Source: Thermoplasmata archaeon
Lineage (GTDB): Archaea; Thermoplasmatota; Thermoplasmata; Halarchaeoplasmatales; Halarchaeoplasmataceae
DNA length: 12,979 bases
Direction: 5' to 3'
Assembly: GCA_019594195.1 (NCBI GenBank)
Contig: JAFDTP010000050.1
Location: forward strand, 1 to 12,979
Shown here: positions 7,309 through 12,979 of the stretch, piece after piece
Layout of the letters: every line of letters starts with the position of its first letter
Numbering within the stretch: the first letter of the stretch is position 1
Position numbers and translations under genes: made by a program
The notes under the pieces: model-generated
What the model was told of the DNA's origin: nothing
Database searches by the model: none
What the model saw: the letters and a program-made list of their open reading frames with translations, nothing else

Positions 7309-7369
7309 ACCTCCTGTAGTGATCGCGGTCCCCGAAACAAAGTTCAGGAAATAGACCTCCTACAGGTCT
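7309..7369 (-). promoter_or_regulatory. Structured rpl1 leader with alternative pairings around the Shine-Dalgarno
   Basis: Read on the minus strand, the leader contains AGACCT, loop GTAGG, AGGTCT (plus coordinates 7353-7369), a perfect 6-bp hairpin near the predicted mRNA 5' end. The element CCTGTAG within it (7360-7366) is also an exact 7-nt complement of CTACAGG (7313-7319), which overlaps the rpl1 Shine-Dalgarno AGGAGGT (7309-7315). The two pairings exclude each other. The hairpin also holds a second GGAGGT copy. Archaeal L1 is known to bind its own mRNA, so this is a candidate autoregulatory site; the mechanism is inference. Confidence 0.5.
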
Positions 7370-7390
7370 GTCCATTCACAAATGCAGTTT

Positions 7391-7400
7391 GTATATAAAG
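7391..7400 (-). promoter_or_regulatory. TATA box for the rpl1-rpl10-rpl12 operon
   Basis: On the minus strand CTTTATATAC follows an A/C-rich BRE-like stretch (AAAAC) and is the strongest TATA box in the window. Transcription would start near 7370, giving a leader of about 68 nt before the rpl1 GTG. Confidence 0.65.
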
Positions 7401-7426
7401 GTTTTGGAGACTGTTACACCCGAGAT

Positions 7427-7451
7427 AACCTTACTTTAAAAAATGAAGGTT
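7427..7451 (-). terminator. Possible terminator of the Dps-like gene
   Basis: AACCTT at 7427-7432 and AAGGTT at 7446-7451 form a 6-bp inverted repeat around an A/T-rich loop, which on the minus strand contains six U. It lies about 30 bp after the Dps-like stop codon and ahead of the rpl1 TATA box, so it would separate the two transcripts. Confidence 0.4.
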
Positions 7452-7480
7452 GGTTTGAAAGGCGTTTTTGGTTTTTGTAA

Positions 7481-8047
7481 TCACTTGTTCTGGATGAACT
7501 TCGAGACGTAGGGACTGACTCCCGGTTTATCTCTTCTAAAGTGGCCAGAAGGATTTCCGTTCAATAGTTCTTCGAACCATGCCTCATGTTCGATCTCTTC
7601 GTGTAATATGGCCGCGGATAGTTCATAAGTCCTGGGATCTTTGCCTTGTGTCATTTTGCATATCTCTGTGTAGACACCAACTGCGCATCTCTCCGCACCG
7701 AGTAGAACTTCCAATATATTCTCTATGGTTGGATCATCTGGAAGTTTTGCATCTTCACATGCCGCTCTATTCGCAAATTCTCTGATATCGTTCGGTATTT
7801 GTCCACCCAATTCGTAGATCCTGGGCATCAAAGCTTCGAAATGATTCCTATCTTCCAATCTGGCGTCTTCCGCGATCTCTTTTATGTTCTCACCTTCCAG
7901 ACCAGTGCAGTTGTTCCTCAACACCGAATAATAGTAGTAAGTAGTAAATTCGGCTGCCGCTGCATCTACCAGTTTTTCTATCAGTTCATCTACATCTATT
8001 CCTGCCTGCTCTATCAATTCAACATTTCTTCGTGAAATATTCCTCAC
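7481..8047 (-). CDS. dps: Dps-like ferritin (DPSL/thioferritin), iron and peroxide protection
   Basis: A soluble four-helix ferritin-like protein that in Sulfolobus and Pyrococcus assembles a 12-subunit cage, oxidises Fe(II) with peroxide and protects DNA. It has 188 residues, as in the Sulfolobus protein, and shares family segments: [14 protein letters not shown] at 31-44, [14 protein letters not shown] at 58-71, [10 protein letters not shown] at 149-158, and the C-terminal PSGHFRR at 166-172. Candidate diiron ligands are Glu33, Glu65, His69, Glu119, Glu151 and His154. Cys97, Cys121 and Cys130 fit the cysteine pair that distinguishes DPSL from true Dps. The GTG start has no Shine-Dalgarno and lies about 23 bp after a TATA box, so the mRNA is probably leaderless. 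It is monocistronic and divergent from the transporter gene. Confidence 0.93.
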   Translation of the reverse strand: MRNISRRNVELIEQAGIDVDELIEKLVDAAAAEFTTYYYYSVLRNNCTGLEGENIKEIAEDARLEDRNHFEALMPRIYELGGQIPNDIREFANRAACEDAKLPDDPTIENILEVLLGAERCAVGVYTEICKMTQGKDPRTYELSAAILHEEIEHEAWFEELLNGNPSGHFRRDKPGVSPYVSKFIQNK

Positions 8048-8070
8048 CCATTATAGGAATACGGGTCCGT

Positions 8071-8080
8071 AATAAATAAA
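8071..8080 (-). promoter_or_regulatory. TATA box for the Dps-like gene
   Basis: TTTATTTATT on the minus strand ends 23 bp before the GTG. A standard archaeal start site would fall at or within a few bases of the GTG, predicting a leaderless transcript. Confidence 0.6.
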
Positions 8081-8131
8081 TCTTGCGATTTACACAATTT
8101 TTTAAAGACTATACAGGATAATATTCTTCGA

Positions 8132-8141
8132 TTTTCGAAAA
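8132..8141. promoter_or_regulatory. Palindrome TTTTCGAAAA in the dps/transporter divergent region
   Basis: This perfect 10-bp palindrome lies roughly midway between the two divergent TATA boxes. CGATTTTC occurs at 8129-8136, overlapping it, and again at 8157-8164. It could be an operator for one or both genes. Chance is plausible in a sequence this A/T-rich. Confidence 0.25.
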
Positions 8142-8200
8142 AGTTTTGACTTGAACCGATTTTCATAGGTCATAATATATAACATATGATCTATCGAAAA

Positions 8201-8208
8201 ATTTATCT
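8201..8208 (+). promoter_or_regulatory. TATA box for the MOT1-type transporter gene
   Basis: ATTTATCT follows CGAAAA (BRE-like) and ends 25 bp before the ATG at 8234. This predicts a leaderless or nearly leaderless mRNA and agrees with the absence of a Shine-Dalgarno. Confidence 0.55.
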
Positions 8209-8233
8209 TTTTTTCAATCATGGCTGAAAAAGA

Positions 8234-9355
8234 ATGGAAAAAAAAGATACCGGATGGCCGGATTTTAGATTCAATATCCAAGAGATGGCTGGTGCGGTCG
8301 GCGATTATGGGACTCTATTACCTATAATCCTGACAGTAGCCGTTGTAACAGAACTGGATCTCGGTCATATCCTTCTCTTTTTCTCCATTTGGTATATATT
8401 TACTGGCCTCTATTATAAAAAACCGGTACCGGTCGAGCCCATGAAAGCTATAGGTGCTATAGTCATAGCGGGGCAATTCACCCAAAATGAGATCGCGGCC
8501 ACCGGTATCGTTCTGGGGATCTTTTTTCTCGGCATCGGATATCTAGGAGGGATGAAGCTCATAGAAGAAAAAGTACCTCAAAGTGTGATAAGAGGTATAC
8601 AATTGGGCCTGGCGCTGATCCTTTTAGAGACATCTTTTGATTTCGTGGTCTCTGATCATCTGATCTCAGCTCTTGCGATCGGTATAATATTGGTTTTCAT
8701 GATCGTCAAAAAGTTCAGGTCTATTCCAGACATCTCTTCTCTTTTAGTCCTCCTCATCGGTTTTATCATAGGCATAATGACTTACGGTATACCCTCTCCT
8801 GAGCTGATATCTTCTCCATCCCTATTTTTGCCCAACTTAGATGACTTTCTAACAGGGTCTTGGTTATTGGTCATACCCCAGATCCCATTGACCGTGACCA
8901 ACTCCATATTGGCCACATCGGTTCTCATGGCCGATCTATTCAAGAAAAAGCTAGATCCAGACGAACTTTCTAAGACAGTTGGTCTAATGAATATAATATC
9001 GACTCCTTTTGGTGGATTTCCGATGTGCCACGGTTCTGGCGGCCTAGCTGCTCAATATCGCTACGGTGCGAGAACGGGTGGCTCTAATATCATGAGTGGC
9101 GTGATCTTGCTGGTACTAGCTTTCTTTTTCGCTAGTCCGGCCTTCATAGATATACTTCCAGTCGCTATATTCGGGGCCCTATTAGTTTTCGTTGCTATCG
9201 AACTTGGTAAGCATTCCTTCAAAACTGAGTCATACCTGATAACTGGAATAATCGCTGTACTTTCTCTATTGATAGATCTAAGTGTGGGATTCGTAGTCGG
9301 CTTAGCCATTTATCATCTGATCAAAAGAACGATCGAGATGGATAAGGTCCCATGA
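8234..9355 (+). CDS. MOT1-type molybdate (or tungstate) transporter, SulP-related
   Basis: An integral membrane protein of the MOT1 family, related to SulP sulfate permeases; plant and algal members take up molybdate. It has 373 residues with about 10-12 hydrophobic segments and no STAS domain, as in MOT1. Hallmarks are the N-terminal MAGAVGDYGTLLP at 18-30, PVPVEPMKAIGA at 64-75, VIPQIPLTVTNS at 213-224, and PMCHGSGGLAAQYRYGARTG at 263-282. The first two resemble the anion-binding half-helices of SulP proteins. The ATG at 8234 is forced, because a stop lies three codons upstream in frame. The next gene, 95 bp downstream, encodes a tungsten or molybdenum pterin enzyme, so the natural cargo is molybdate or tungstate; sulfate cannot be excluded. 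Confidence 0.88.
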   Translation: MEKKDTGWPDFRFNIQEMAGAVGDYGTLLPIILTVAVVTELDLGHILLFFSIWYIFTGLYYKKPVPVEPMKAIGAIVIAGQFTQNEIAATGIVLGIFFLGIGYLGGMKLIEEKVPQSVIRGIQLGLALILLETSFDFVVSDHLISALAIGIILVFMIVKKFRSIPDISSLLVLLIGFIIGIMTYGIPSPELISSPSLFLPNLDDFLTGSWLLVIPQIPLTVTNSILATSVLMADLFKKKLDPDELSKTVGLMNIISTPFGGFPMCHGSGGLAAQYRYGARTGGSNIMSGVILLVLAFFFASPAFIDILPVAIFGALLVFVAIELGKHSFKTESYLITGIIAVLSLLIDLSVGFVVGLAIYHLIKRTIEMDKVP

Positions 9356-9406
9356 ACGCAAGATTTATTAGTTCAAAATACATGCGCTGATTTAAGTAAA
9401 ATTTAA

Positions 9407-9421
9407 ACAGTTAAAAACTGT
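9407..9421. promoter_or_regulatory. Inverted repeat ACAGTT-AAA-AACTGT before the AOR gene
   Basis: A perfect 6-bp inverted repeat with a 3-base spacer lies 29 bp before the AOR ATG, just after a TATA-like TAAAATTTA at 9397-9405. A repressor bound there would cover the expected transcription start. Alternatively the repeat could form a weak terminator hairpin for the transporter transcript. Confidence 0.35.
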
Positions 9422-9441
9422 ATAAAGATATAAAATAAAAA

Positions 9442-9446
9442 GGTGA
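9442..9446 (+). promoter_or_regulatory. Ribosome-binding site of the AOR gene
   Basis: GGTGA lies four bases before the ATG at 9451 and matches the anti-Shine-Dalgarno tail. This gene therefore has a true leader, unlike the upstream transporter gene. Confidence 0.45.
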
Positions 9447-9450
9447 AATT

Positions 9451-11328
9451 ATGTCAGGACATTGGGGAAAGATATTGAGGATAGATCTGAATGATGGTGA
9501 TGCCAAAGAAGAAGAACTCACAGAAGACTTTCTTAAGAAGTTCATAGGAGGCGCCGGTTTTACTACTAAAATACTATATGACGAGGTAGGGGAAGACGTA
9601 GATCCCTTATCCGACGAGAACAAGCTGATAATGGCACCGGGTCTTTTGGTCGGTCCGAATGTACCGACGGGATCAAAGACCGCCTTTGGATTCAAGAGCC
9701 CATTGACTGGAGGTTATGGTAAGTCCATCGTAGGTGGAAAGCTGGGTGATCAGCTGAAAAAGGCCGGTTACGATGCCTTGATAATCGAAGGTGAAGCGGA
9801 CGATCATTCGGTTGTGATCATAGAAGACGGTGAAGTGATGATCGAGGACGCCGGAGACATCTGGGGCAAAGACACCCATGAAGCGGGAGATATGATAAAG
9901 GAAGAGTACGGTGATGTCGAGACCGCCGTTATTGGACCTGCCGGTGAAGAACTGTCCAAGATCTCGCTAGTAGAATGTAATGAAAGACAGGCAGGAAGAG
10001 GCGGTATCGGAGCAGTCATGGGTTCGAAGAACTTGAAAGGGATCGGTATCAGCGGTTCTAAAGATTATCCGATACATGATGAAGAAAAATTGGAAGAGTT
10101 GATCTCAAAATACAGGAAAGAGACTCAGGAACAGGGTAAGACAGACATGGAATACGGCTCTGGAGAAGCTCTGCATCCGCTGAACGTCGAGGTAGGCGCT
10201 TTCCCTGTTAAGAATTGGGAAGCAGGTTATTTCAAAGAGGCTTACGAAAAGCTCGATGATCCAGAGGCTGGAAGGATAGATATCGATCCAAGGAAATGGG
10301 TAGAAGAGTACAGAGATGGCAGAAGACCCTGTCCATATTGTACTAAACCCTGCAGCCAGTACTTCAAAGCTGAAGACACCCCGTATGGAGACATAGCTAT
10401 TGATGGACCGGAATATGAGACACAATACTCACTAGGCGGAAACTGCGGCGTAGACGACGTTGAGGCTGTTGCCAAAGCCAATGAATTATGTGACAAATTG
10501 GGCCTGGACACGATCTCTGCAGGAGCAACTGTGGCGTGGGCTATGGAAGCTTACGAGAAAGGTCTTCTAGAGACCGACTTAGATTTAGAGTTCGGTAATG
10601 CAGAGGCAATGATAGAGGCCGTTAGGCGGATGGGTGAAAGAGAAGGTGAACTAGGAGAACTTCTTTACGACGGAGTCGTCGAAGCTTCTGAAAAGCTTGG
10701 TAAAGGTTCTGATAAGTTCGCTATCCACATGAAAGGTATGGAGCCGCCGGGATACGAGGCTAGAGGCATGTTCGGCATGGGTCTTGCGATGGCTGTCGCT
10801 CCTAGAGGTGGTGATCATCTTACGTCCTGCGCCTATGCATTAGATTACGGAGGAACATTCTGGTACTTCGACGGTTATGAGAGAAGAGAGGTAGTTTCCA
10901 AGGGATTCCCGCTTAAGATGATGGAAGACCTGATGATGATATTCGATATGACGGGCATATGCAAGTTCTCTAGAGGTATATACTTGGATAAAAATCAGGT
11001 GGGTTTAGTCAACGCGATGACCGGTTGGGATGTGAGTAATGGAGATCTACTAGAAGCCGGTGAGAGAGCTCATAATGTAGCTAAAGCTTACAACGTGAGA
11101 GAGGGCTTCCTGAGAGATGATGACGTGCTGCCCGAGAGGATGTACAGAGAAGAAGTTCCATATGGTCCGAACGAAGGTGCTAGGATCAAAAGAAGGAATT
11201 TTGAAAAGGCTCTAGATCGATATTATACCGCTAGAGGTTGGAGCCTAGAAGGTGTACCAACTAAAGGAAGGCTTGAAAACCTCGATCTGACCGATGTAGC
11301 GGAAGAAGTAGGTGCTACAAAACAGTAA
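9451..11328 (+). CDS. aor: Aldehyde ferredoxin oxidoreductase family tungsten enzyme
   Basis: A cytoplasmic enzyme that oxidises aldehydes to carboxylic acids and passes electrons to ferredoxin, using a tungsten bis-pterin and one [4Fe-4S] cluster. At 625 residues it is close to Pyrococcus AOR (605) and FOR (619). The cluster ligands are Cys294, Cys297, Cys301 (CPYCTKPC) and Cys504 (TGICKF). The N-terminal domain has GHWGKILRIDL, SPLTGGYG at 83-90 and AGRGGIGAVMGSKNLK at 181-196. Acid/base candidates are Glu321 in GPEYET and His456 in PRGGDHL, at the places of Glu313 and His448 in Pyrococcus AOR. Substrate class (AOR, FOR or another subfamily) is not readable here. The gene follows the MOT1-type transporter. 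Its product acids could feed the acyl-CoA synthetase encoded elsewhere in the window (inference). Confidence 0.94.
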   Translation: MSGHWGKILRIDLNDGDAKEEELTEDFLKKFIGGAGFTTKILYDEVGEDVDPLSDENKLIMAPGLLVGPNVPTGSKTAFGFKSPLTGGYGKSIVGGKLGDQLKKAGYDALIIEGEADDHSVVIIEDGEVMIEDAGDIWGKDTHEAGDMIKEEYGDVETAVIGPAGEELSKISLVECNERQAGRGGIGAVMGSKNLKGIGISGSKDYPIHDEEKLEELISKYRKETQEQGKTDMEYGSGEALHPLNVEVGAFPVKNWEAGYFKEAYEKLDDPEAGRIDIDPRKWVEEYRDGRRPCPYCTKPCSQYFKAEDTPYGDIAIDGPEYETQYSLGGNCGVDDVEAVAKANELCDKLGLDTISAGATVAWAMEAYEKGLLETDLDLEFGNAEAMIEAVRRMGEREGELGELLYDGVVEASEKLGKGSDKFAIHMKGMEPPGYEARGMFGMGLAMAVAPRGGDHLTSCAYALDYGGTFWYFDGYERREVVSKGFPLKMMEDLMMIFDMTGICKFSRGIYLDKNQVGLVNAMTGWDVSNGDLLEAGERAHNVAKAYNVREGFLRDDDVLPERMYREEVPYGPNEGARIKRRNFEKALDRYYTARGWSLEGVPTKGRLENLDLTDVAEEVGATKQ

Positions 11329-11342
11329 ACTACCTAAAATCC

Positions 11343-11365
11343 TTTCTTTTCCGTTTTTTCTCTTT
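11343..11365 (+). terminator. T-rich terminator after the AOR gene
   Basis: A pyrimidine-rich stretch in the 62-bp convergent gap includes six consecutive T at 11354-11359, flanked by shorter T runs, about 25 bp after the AOR stop. This is the usual archaeal U-tract terminator. The minus-strand permease has no equally clear tract here. Confidence 0.5.
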
Positions 11366-11390
11366 AGATACTAGGAACTTTCTCTAACTT

Positions 11391-12338
11391 TCATCCAACT
11401 ATATATTGAAGGGCATTTCCAAGAGCATAGGTCAGACCTATGGCTACGAAGATCGCTGATACCCAGGCTGCCGAAGTGAAAGCTATCTTTTTCTTTCCGA
11501 CACCAGACCTGCCTACAACAAGGCCGCTTCCGACTGTAGAAGCTATTATGGCCTGGCTAAATGATATCGGTACTCCCAGAAAAACACCTATCTGAGCGAG
11601 TATAGCTGATGTACCCAAAGCTGAAACAGATCTTCGAGGGCCTATATTGGAATATTCAAAAGAGACCGCATCTATTATCTTTGGAGATAATATCCAAGCA
11701 CCCACCAATATCGATACACCTCCAAGGGCTAAAAGCAATCTTAACTGAAAACTCATGCCCATCAGTGGGCCGACAGCTTTTCCAACGGAGTTCGCTCCTG
11801 CTGTGAAAGCAACGAAAAGTCCCATCAATAGAGTCAGGTATTGGACCGGTTTTTTTGATTCTTCCTTTGAAACGTACTTCTTGAGCAGCGATGATATACT
11901 GTAAGCTGAGATGACCGCCAAAATAGGAACGACAGCCCAATAACCGACGATCCTTTGGATAGTACTCCATCTTATCTCATGACCGAAGCTAAATGCGCTC
12001 CCTATCACAGAGCCAACGATGGTGAAAGCTGTAGGCATGGGATATTTTGTCAGAACACTGATTATCACGAGTAAAGACGCGACAGTCAATATACTGAGAG
12101 CCTGTAAAGTCTGTATCTCTCCGAAGATCATACCTGAACCCACCGTCGCGGTGACTCTACCCCCCTGTATTATAGCTCCCAGACAGGCCGCTATACCCGC
12201 GAGCAAAGCAGATTTTAAGATACCGATACTTCCGGAAGAAGTAACAGGACCGAAAGCCGGGGGAACTGCAGAAGCTCCTATGGAGATACCCATAAAAATA
12301 GAGGCTATAATTGCAAAGACCGTTATAAAATCGATCAT
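11391..12338 (-). CDS. PiT/PHO4-family inorganic anion permease (divergent)
   Basis: A membrane protein of 315 residues with about 9-10 hydrophobic segments and the internal two-fold repeat of PiT phosphate transporters. The first repeat carries GISIGASAVPPAFGPV around residues 17-32 and the second AFTAGANSVGKAVGPL around 177-192. PiT proteins normally carry GANDVANA-like signatures in both; here the first reads GASAVPP, losing the Asn and Asp, and the second keeps GAN but has Ser for Asp. Phosphate is the default substrate, but PiT relatives such as Bacillus CysP carry sulfate, so the anion is uncertain. A short hydrophilic loop (KKYVSKEESKKP) lies near 153-164. Its ATG overlaps the stop of the upstream charged protein by one base (TGATG), so the two are translationally coupled. 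No PhoU or DUF47 partner is visible. Confidence 0.82.
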   Translation of the reverse strand: MIDFITVFAIIASIFMGISIGASAVPPAFGPVTSSGSIGILKSALLAGIAACLGAIIQGGRVTATVGSGMIFGEIQTLQALSILTVASLLVIISVLTKYPMPTAFTIVGSVIGSAFSFGHEIRWSTIQRIVGYWAVVPILAVISAYSISSLLKKYVSKEESKKPVQYLTLLMGLFVAFTAGANSVGKAVGPLMGMSFQLRLLLALGGVSILVGAWILSPKIIDAVSFEYSNIGPRRSVSALGTSAILAQIGVFLGVPISFSQAIIASTVGSGLVVGRSGVGKKKIAFTSAAWVSAIFVAIGLTYALGNALQYIVG

Positions 12339-12955
12339 CAGCTATCTTCCCTTAGTCCTTTTTTGATGGTATCTCTCAAATCATCGTCGGGTATGTTTAC
12401 TGTCAAAAGATAATGGTCTTCGTTCTTTTCCTCCAGATTTACTGAAAAATGCTCAGTATCGAAATAATAAGGATTGAACTTTAGCATAACCTGTTCGTAG
12501 ATGGCTTTCTCCATCTTTCTAAGAGATTTAATCGATTTAGAACCAACCAACCTGTTTATACATTTTGAAGCGTCTTTCAGTTCTTCAGTCGTGGATTTTT
12601 CGTCTTCCGCGCTCGATCTATCATCTTTGGATCCCTTTTTTTCCTTTTCAGAATCACCGTTGACAAATTTGTTGACACTGTCTGACGCTTCCTCTTTGAT
12701 CTCCACGATGGCGGATTTCCCCTTCTCTTTAGCCCCATTTATACCCTCTTTGACTTTTTTTCCAGCGGTTTTTAACTCTTCATCAGTGCCTTTGAAATCT
12801 TTTTCCACGTTTTTTTCTTCCATGGAAGCTCCTTCTGCCGTTTTTTTCTTTATGTCCTTTTCATCCTCTTCCTCCCGAGGCCGCCATTTGTTATATCCCT
12901 CTATAGAATCGTCCATATCCTCTGCAGAATCTTCTTTTTCGTAACTCTCTTTCAA
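12338..12955 (-). CDS. Unrecognised charged protein coupled to the PiT-like permease
   Basis: I do not recognise this 205-residue protein. Residues 1-120 are low-complexity, dominated by Lys, Glu, Asp and Ser, and probably disordered or extended helix; the stretch around 60-98 has spaced hydrophobics typical of amphipathic helices. Residues about 128-205 look folded: a predicted helix with LVGSKSIKSLRKMEKAIYE, then FNPYYFDTEHFSVNL and YLLTVNIPDDDL, suggesting helix plus strands. There is no signal peptide or membrane segment. The start is uncertain: TTG at 12955 has a weak AAGG in front, while ATG (Met14) at 12916 is possible. An in-frame stop at 12962-12964 means it begins inside the window. 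Its stop overlaps the permease ATG, so a role as cytoplasmic partner or regulator of that permease is likely but unproven. Confidence 0.72.
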   Translation of the reverse strand: MKESYEKEDSAEDMDDSIEGYNKWRPREEEDEKDIKKKTAEGASMEEKNVEKDFKGTDEELKTAGKKVKEGINGAKEKGKSAIVEIKEEASDSVNKFVNGDSEKEKKGSKDDRSSAEDEKSTTEELKDASKCINRLVGSKSIKSLRKMEKAIYEQVMLKFNPYYFDTEHFSVNLEEKNEDHYLLTVNIPDDDLRDTIKKGLREDS

Positions 12956-12979
12956 AATACCTTACAGATCTCTAGCAAA

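Noticed and set aside
8220..8327. 35-codon frame beginning at ATG 8220 and overlapping the transporter start
   Set aside because: The TATA box at 8201-8208 puts the transcription start after this ATG, and the peptide has no recognisable features.
12501..12944. Plus-strand Ser/Phe-rich frame of 147 codons
   Set aside because: It is the complement of the charged protein gene, with no recognisable domain and no ribosome-binding site.
12962..12979. Possible end of an upstream minus-strand gene (TAA at 12964-12962)
   Set aside because: Only five codons are visible before the window edge, which is too little to support a gene.
1..12979. CRISPR arrays, insertion sequences, prophage or defence genes
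   Set aside because: No regularly spaced repeats, transposase, integrase or phage-like frames were seen; the genes are metabolic, ribosomal and transport genes.

Overview
The window looks like part of an archaeal chromosome. The evidence is a ribosomal block rpl1-rpl10-rpl12 in archaeal gene order with archaeal-type proteins (a P0-like L10 and a small acidic-tailed L12), archaeal TATA boxes (TTTATATA, TTTATCT and TTTATTTA types) about 25-35 bp before several starts, apparently leaderless starts, short T-run terminators, a Sulfolobus-type Dps-like thioferritin and an aldehyde ferredoxin oxidoreductase. Base composition is moderate, with AGA/AGG arginine and ATA isoleucine codons common. Nearly all the soluble proteins are rich in Asp and Glu. 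That would fit a salt-adapted euryarchaeote or Thermoplasmatota-like lineage, but the lineage is inference and I cannot fix it from this sequence.

Layout. At 1-1149 is a LarA-family protein cut by the window start, convergent with an acyl-CoA synthetase (1172-2857, minus). A 244-bp divergent promoter region separates that synthetase from a thiolase (3102-4406, plus), followed by an enoyl-CoA hydratase (4472-5224, plus). Together these make a fatty or short-chain acyl-CoA module lacking its dehydrogenases. Convergent to it on the minus strand are rpl1, rpl10 and rpl12 (7302 down to 5357), with a TATA box and a structured leader before rpl1. Upstream of rpl1, also on minus, lies a Dps-like ferritin (7481-8047) with its own leaderless promoter. 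Divergent from that is a MOT1-type molybdate transporter (8234-9355), followed by a tungsten/molybdopterin aldehyde oxidoreductase (9451-11328). Convergent to it, a minus-strand pair encodes a PiT-like permease (11391-12338) overlapping by one base with an unrecognised charged protein (12338-12955).

How the genes fit together. The transporter and the aldehyde oxidoreductase make a natural oxyanion-supply and metalloenzyme pair. The aldehyde oxidoreductase (aldehyde to acid), the acyl-CoA synthetase (acid to acyl-CoA), the hydratase and the thiolase could form a route from aldehydes and acids to acetyl-CoA, but that link is inference. I saw no CRISPR array, insertion sequence, tRNA, rRNA or defence island. 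The points most worth a second look are the rpl1 leader, whose 5' element can pair either with itself or with the rpl1 Shine-Dalgarno region; the MOT1/AOR pairing with an inverted repeat before the AOR start; an insertion of about 34 residues in the thiolase; and the PiT-like permease with a degenerate first signature coupled to a charged protein. No intergenic stretch exceeds 300 bases.
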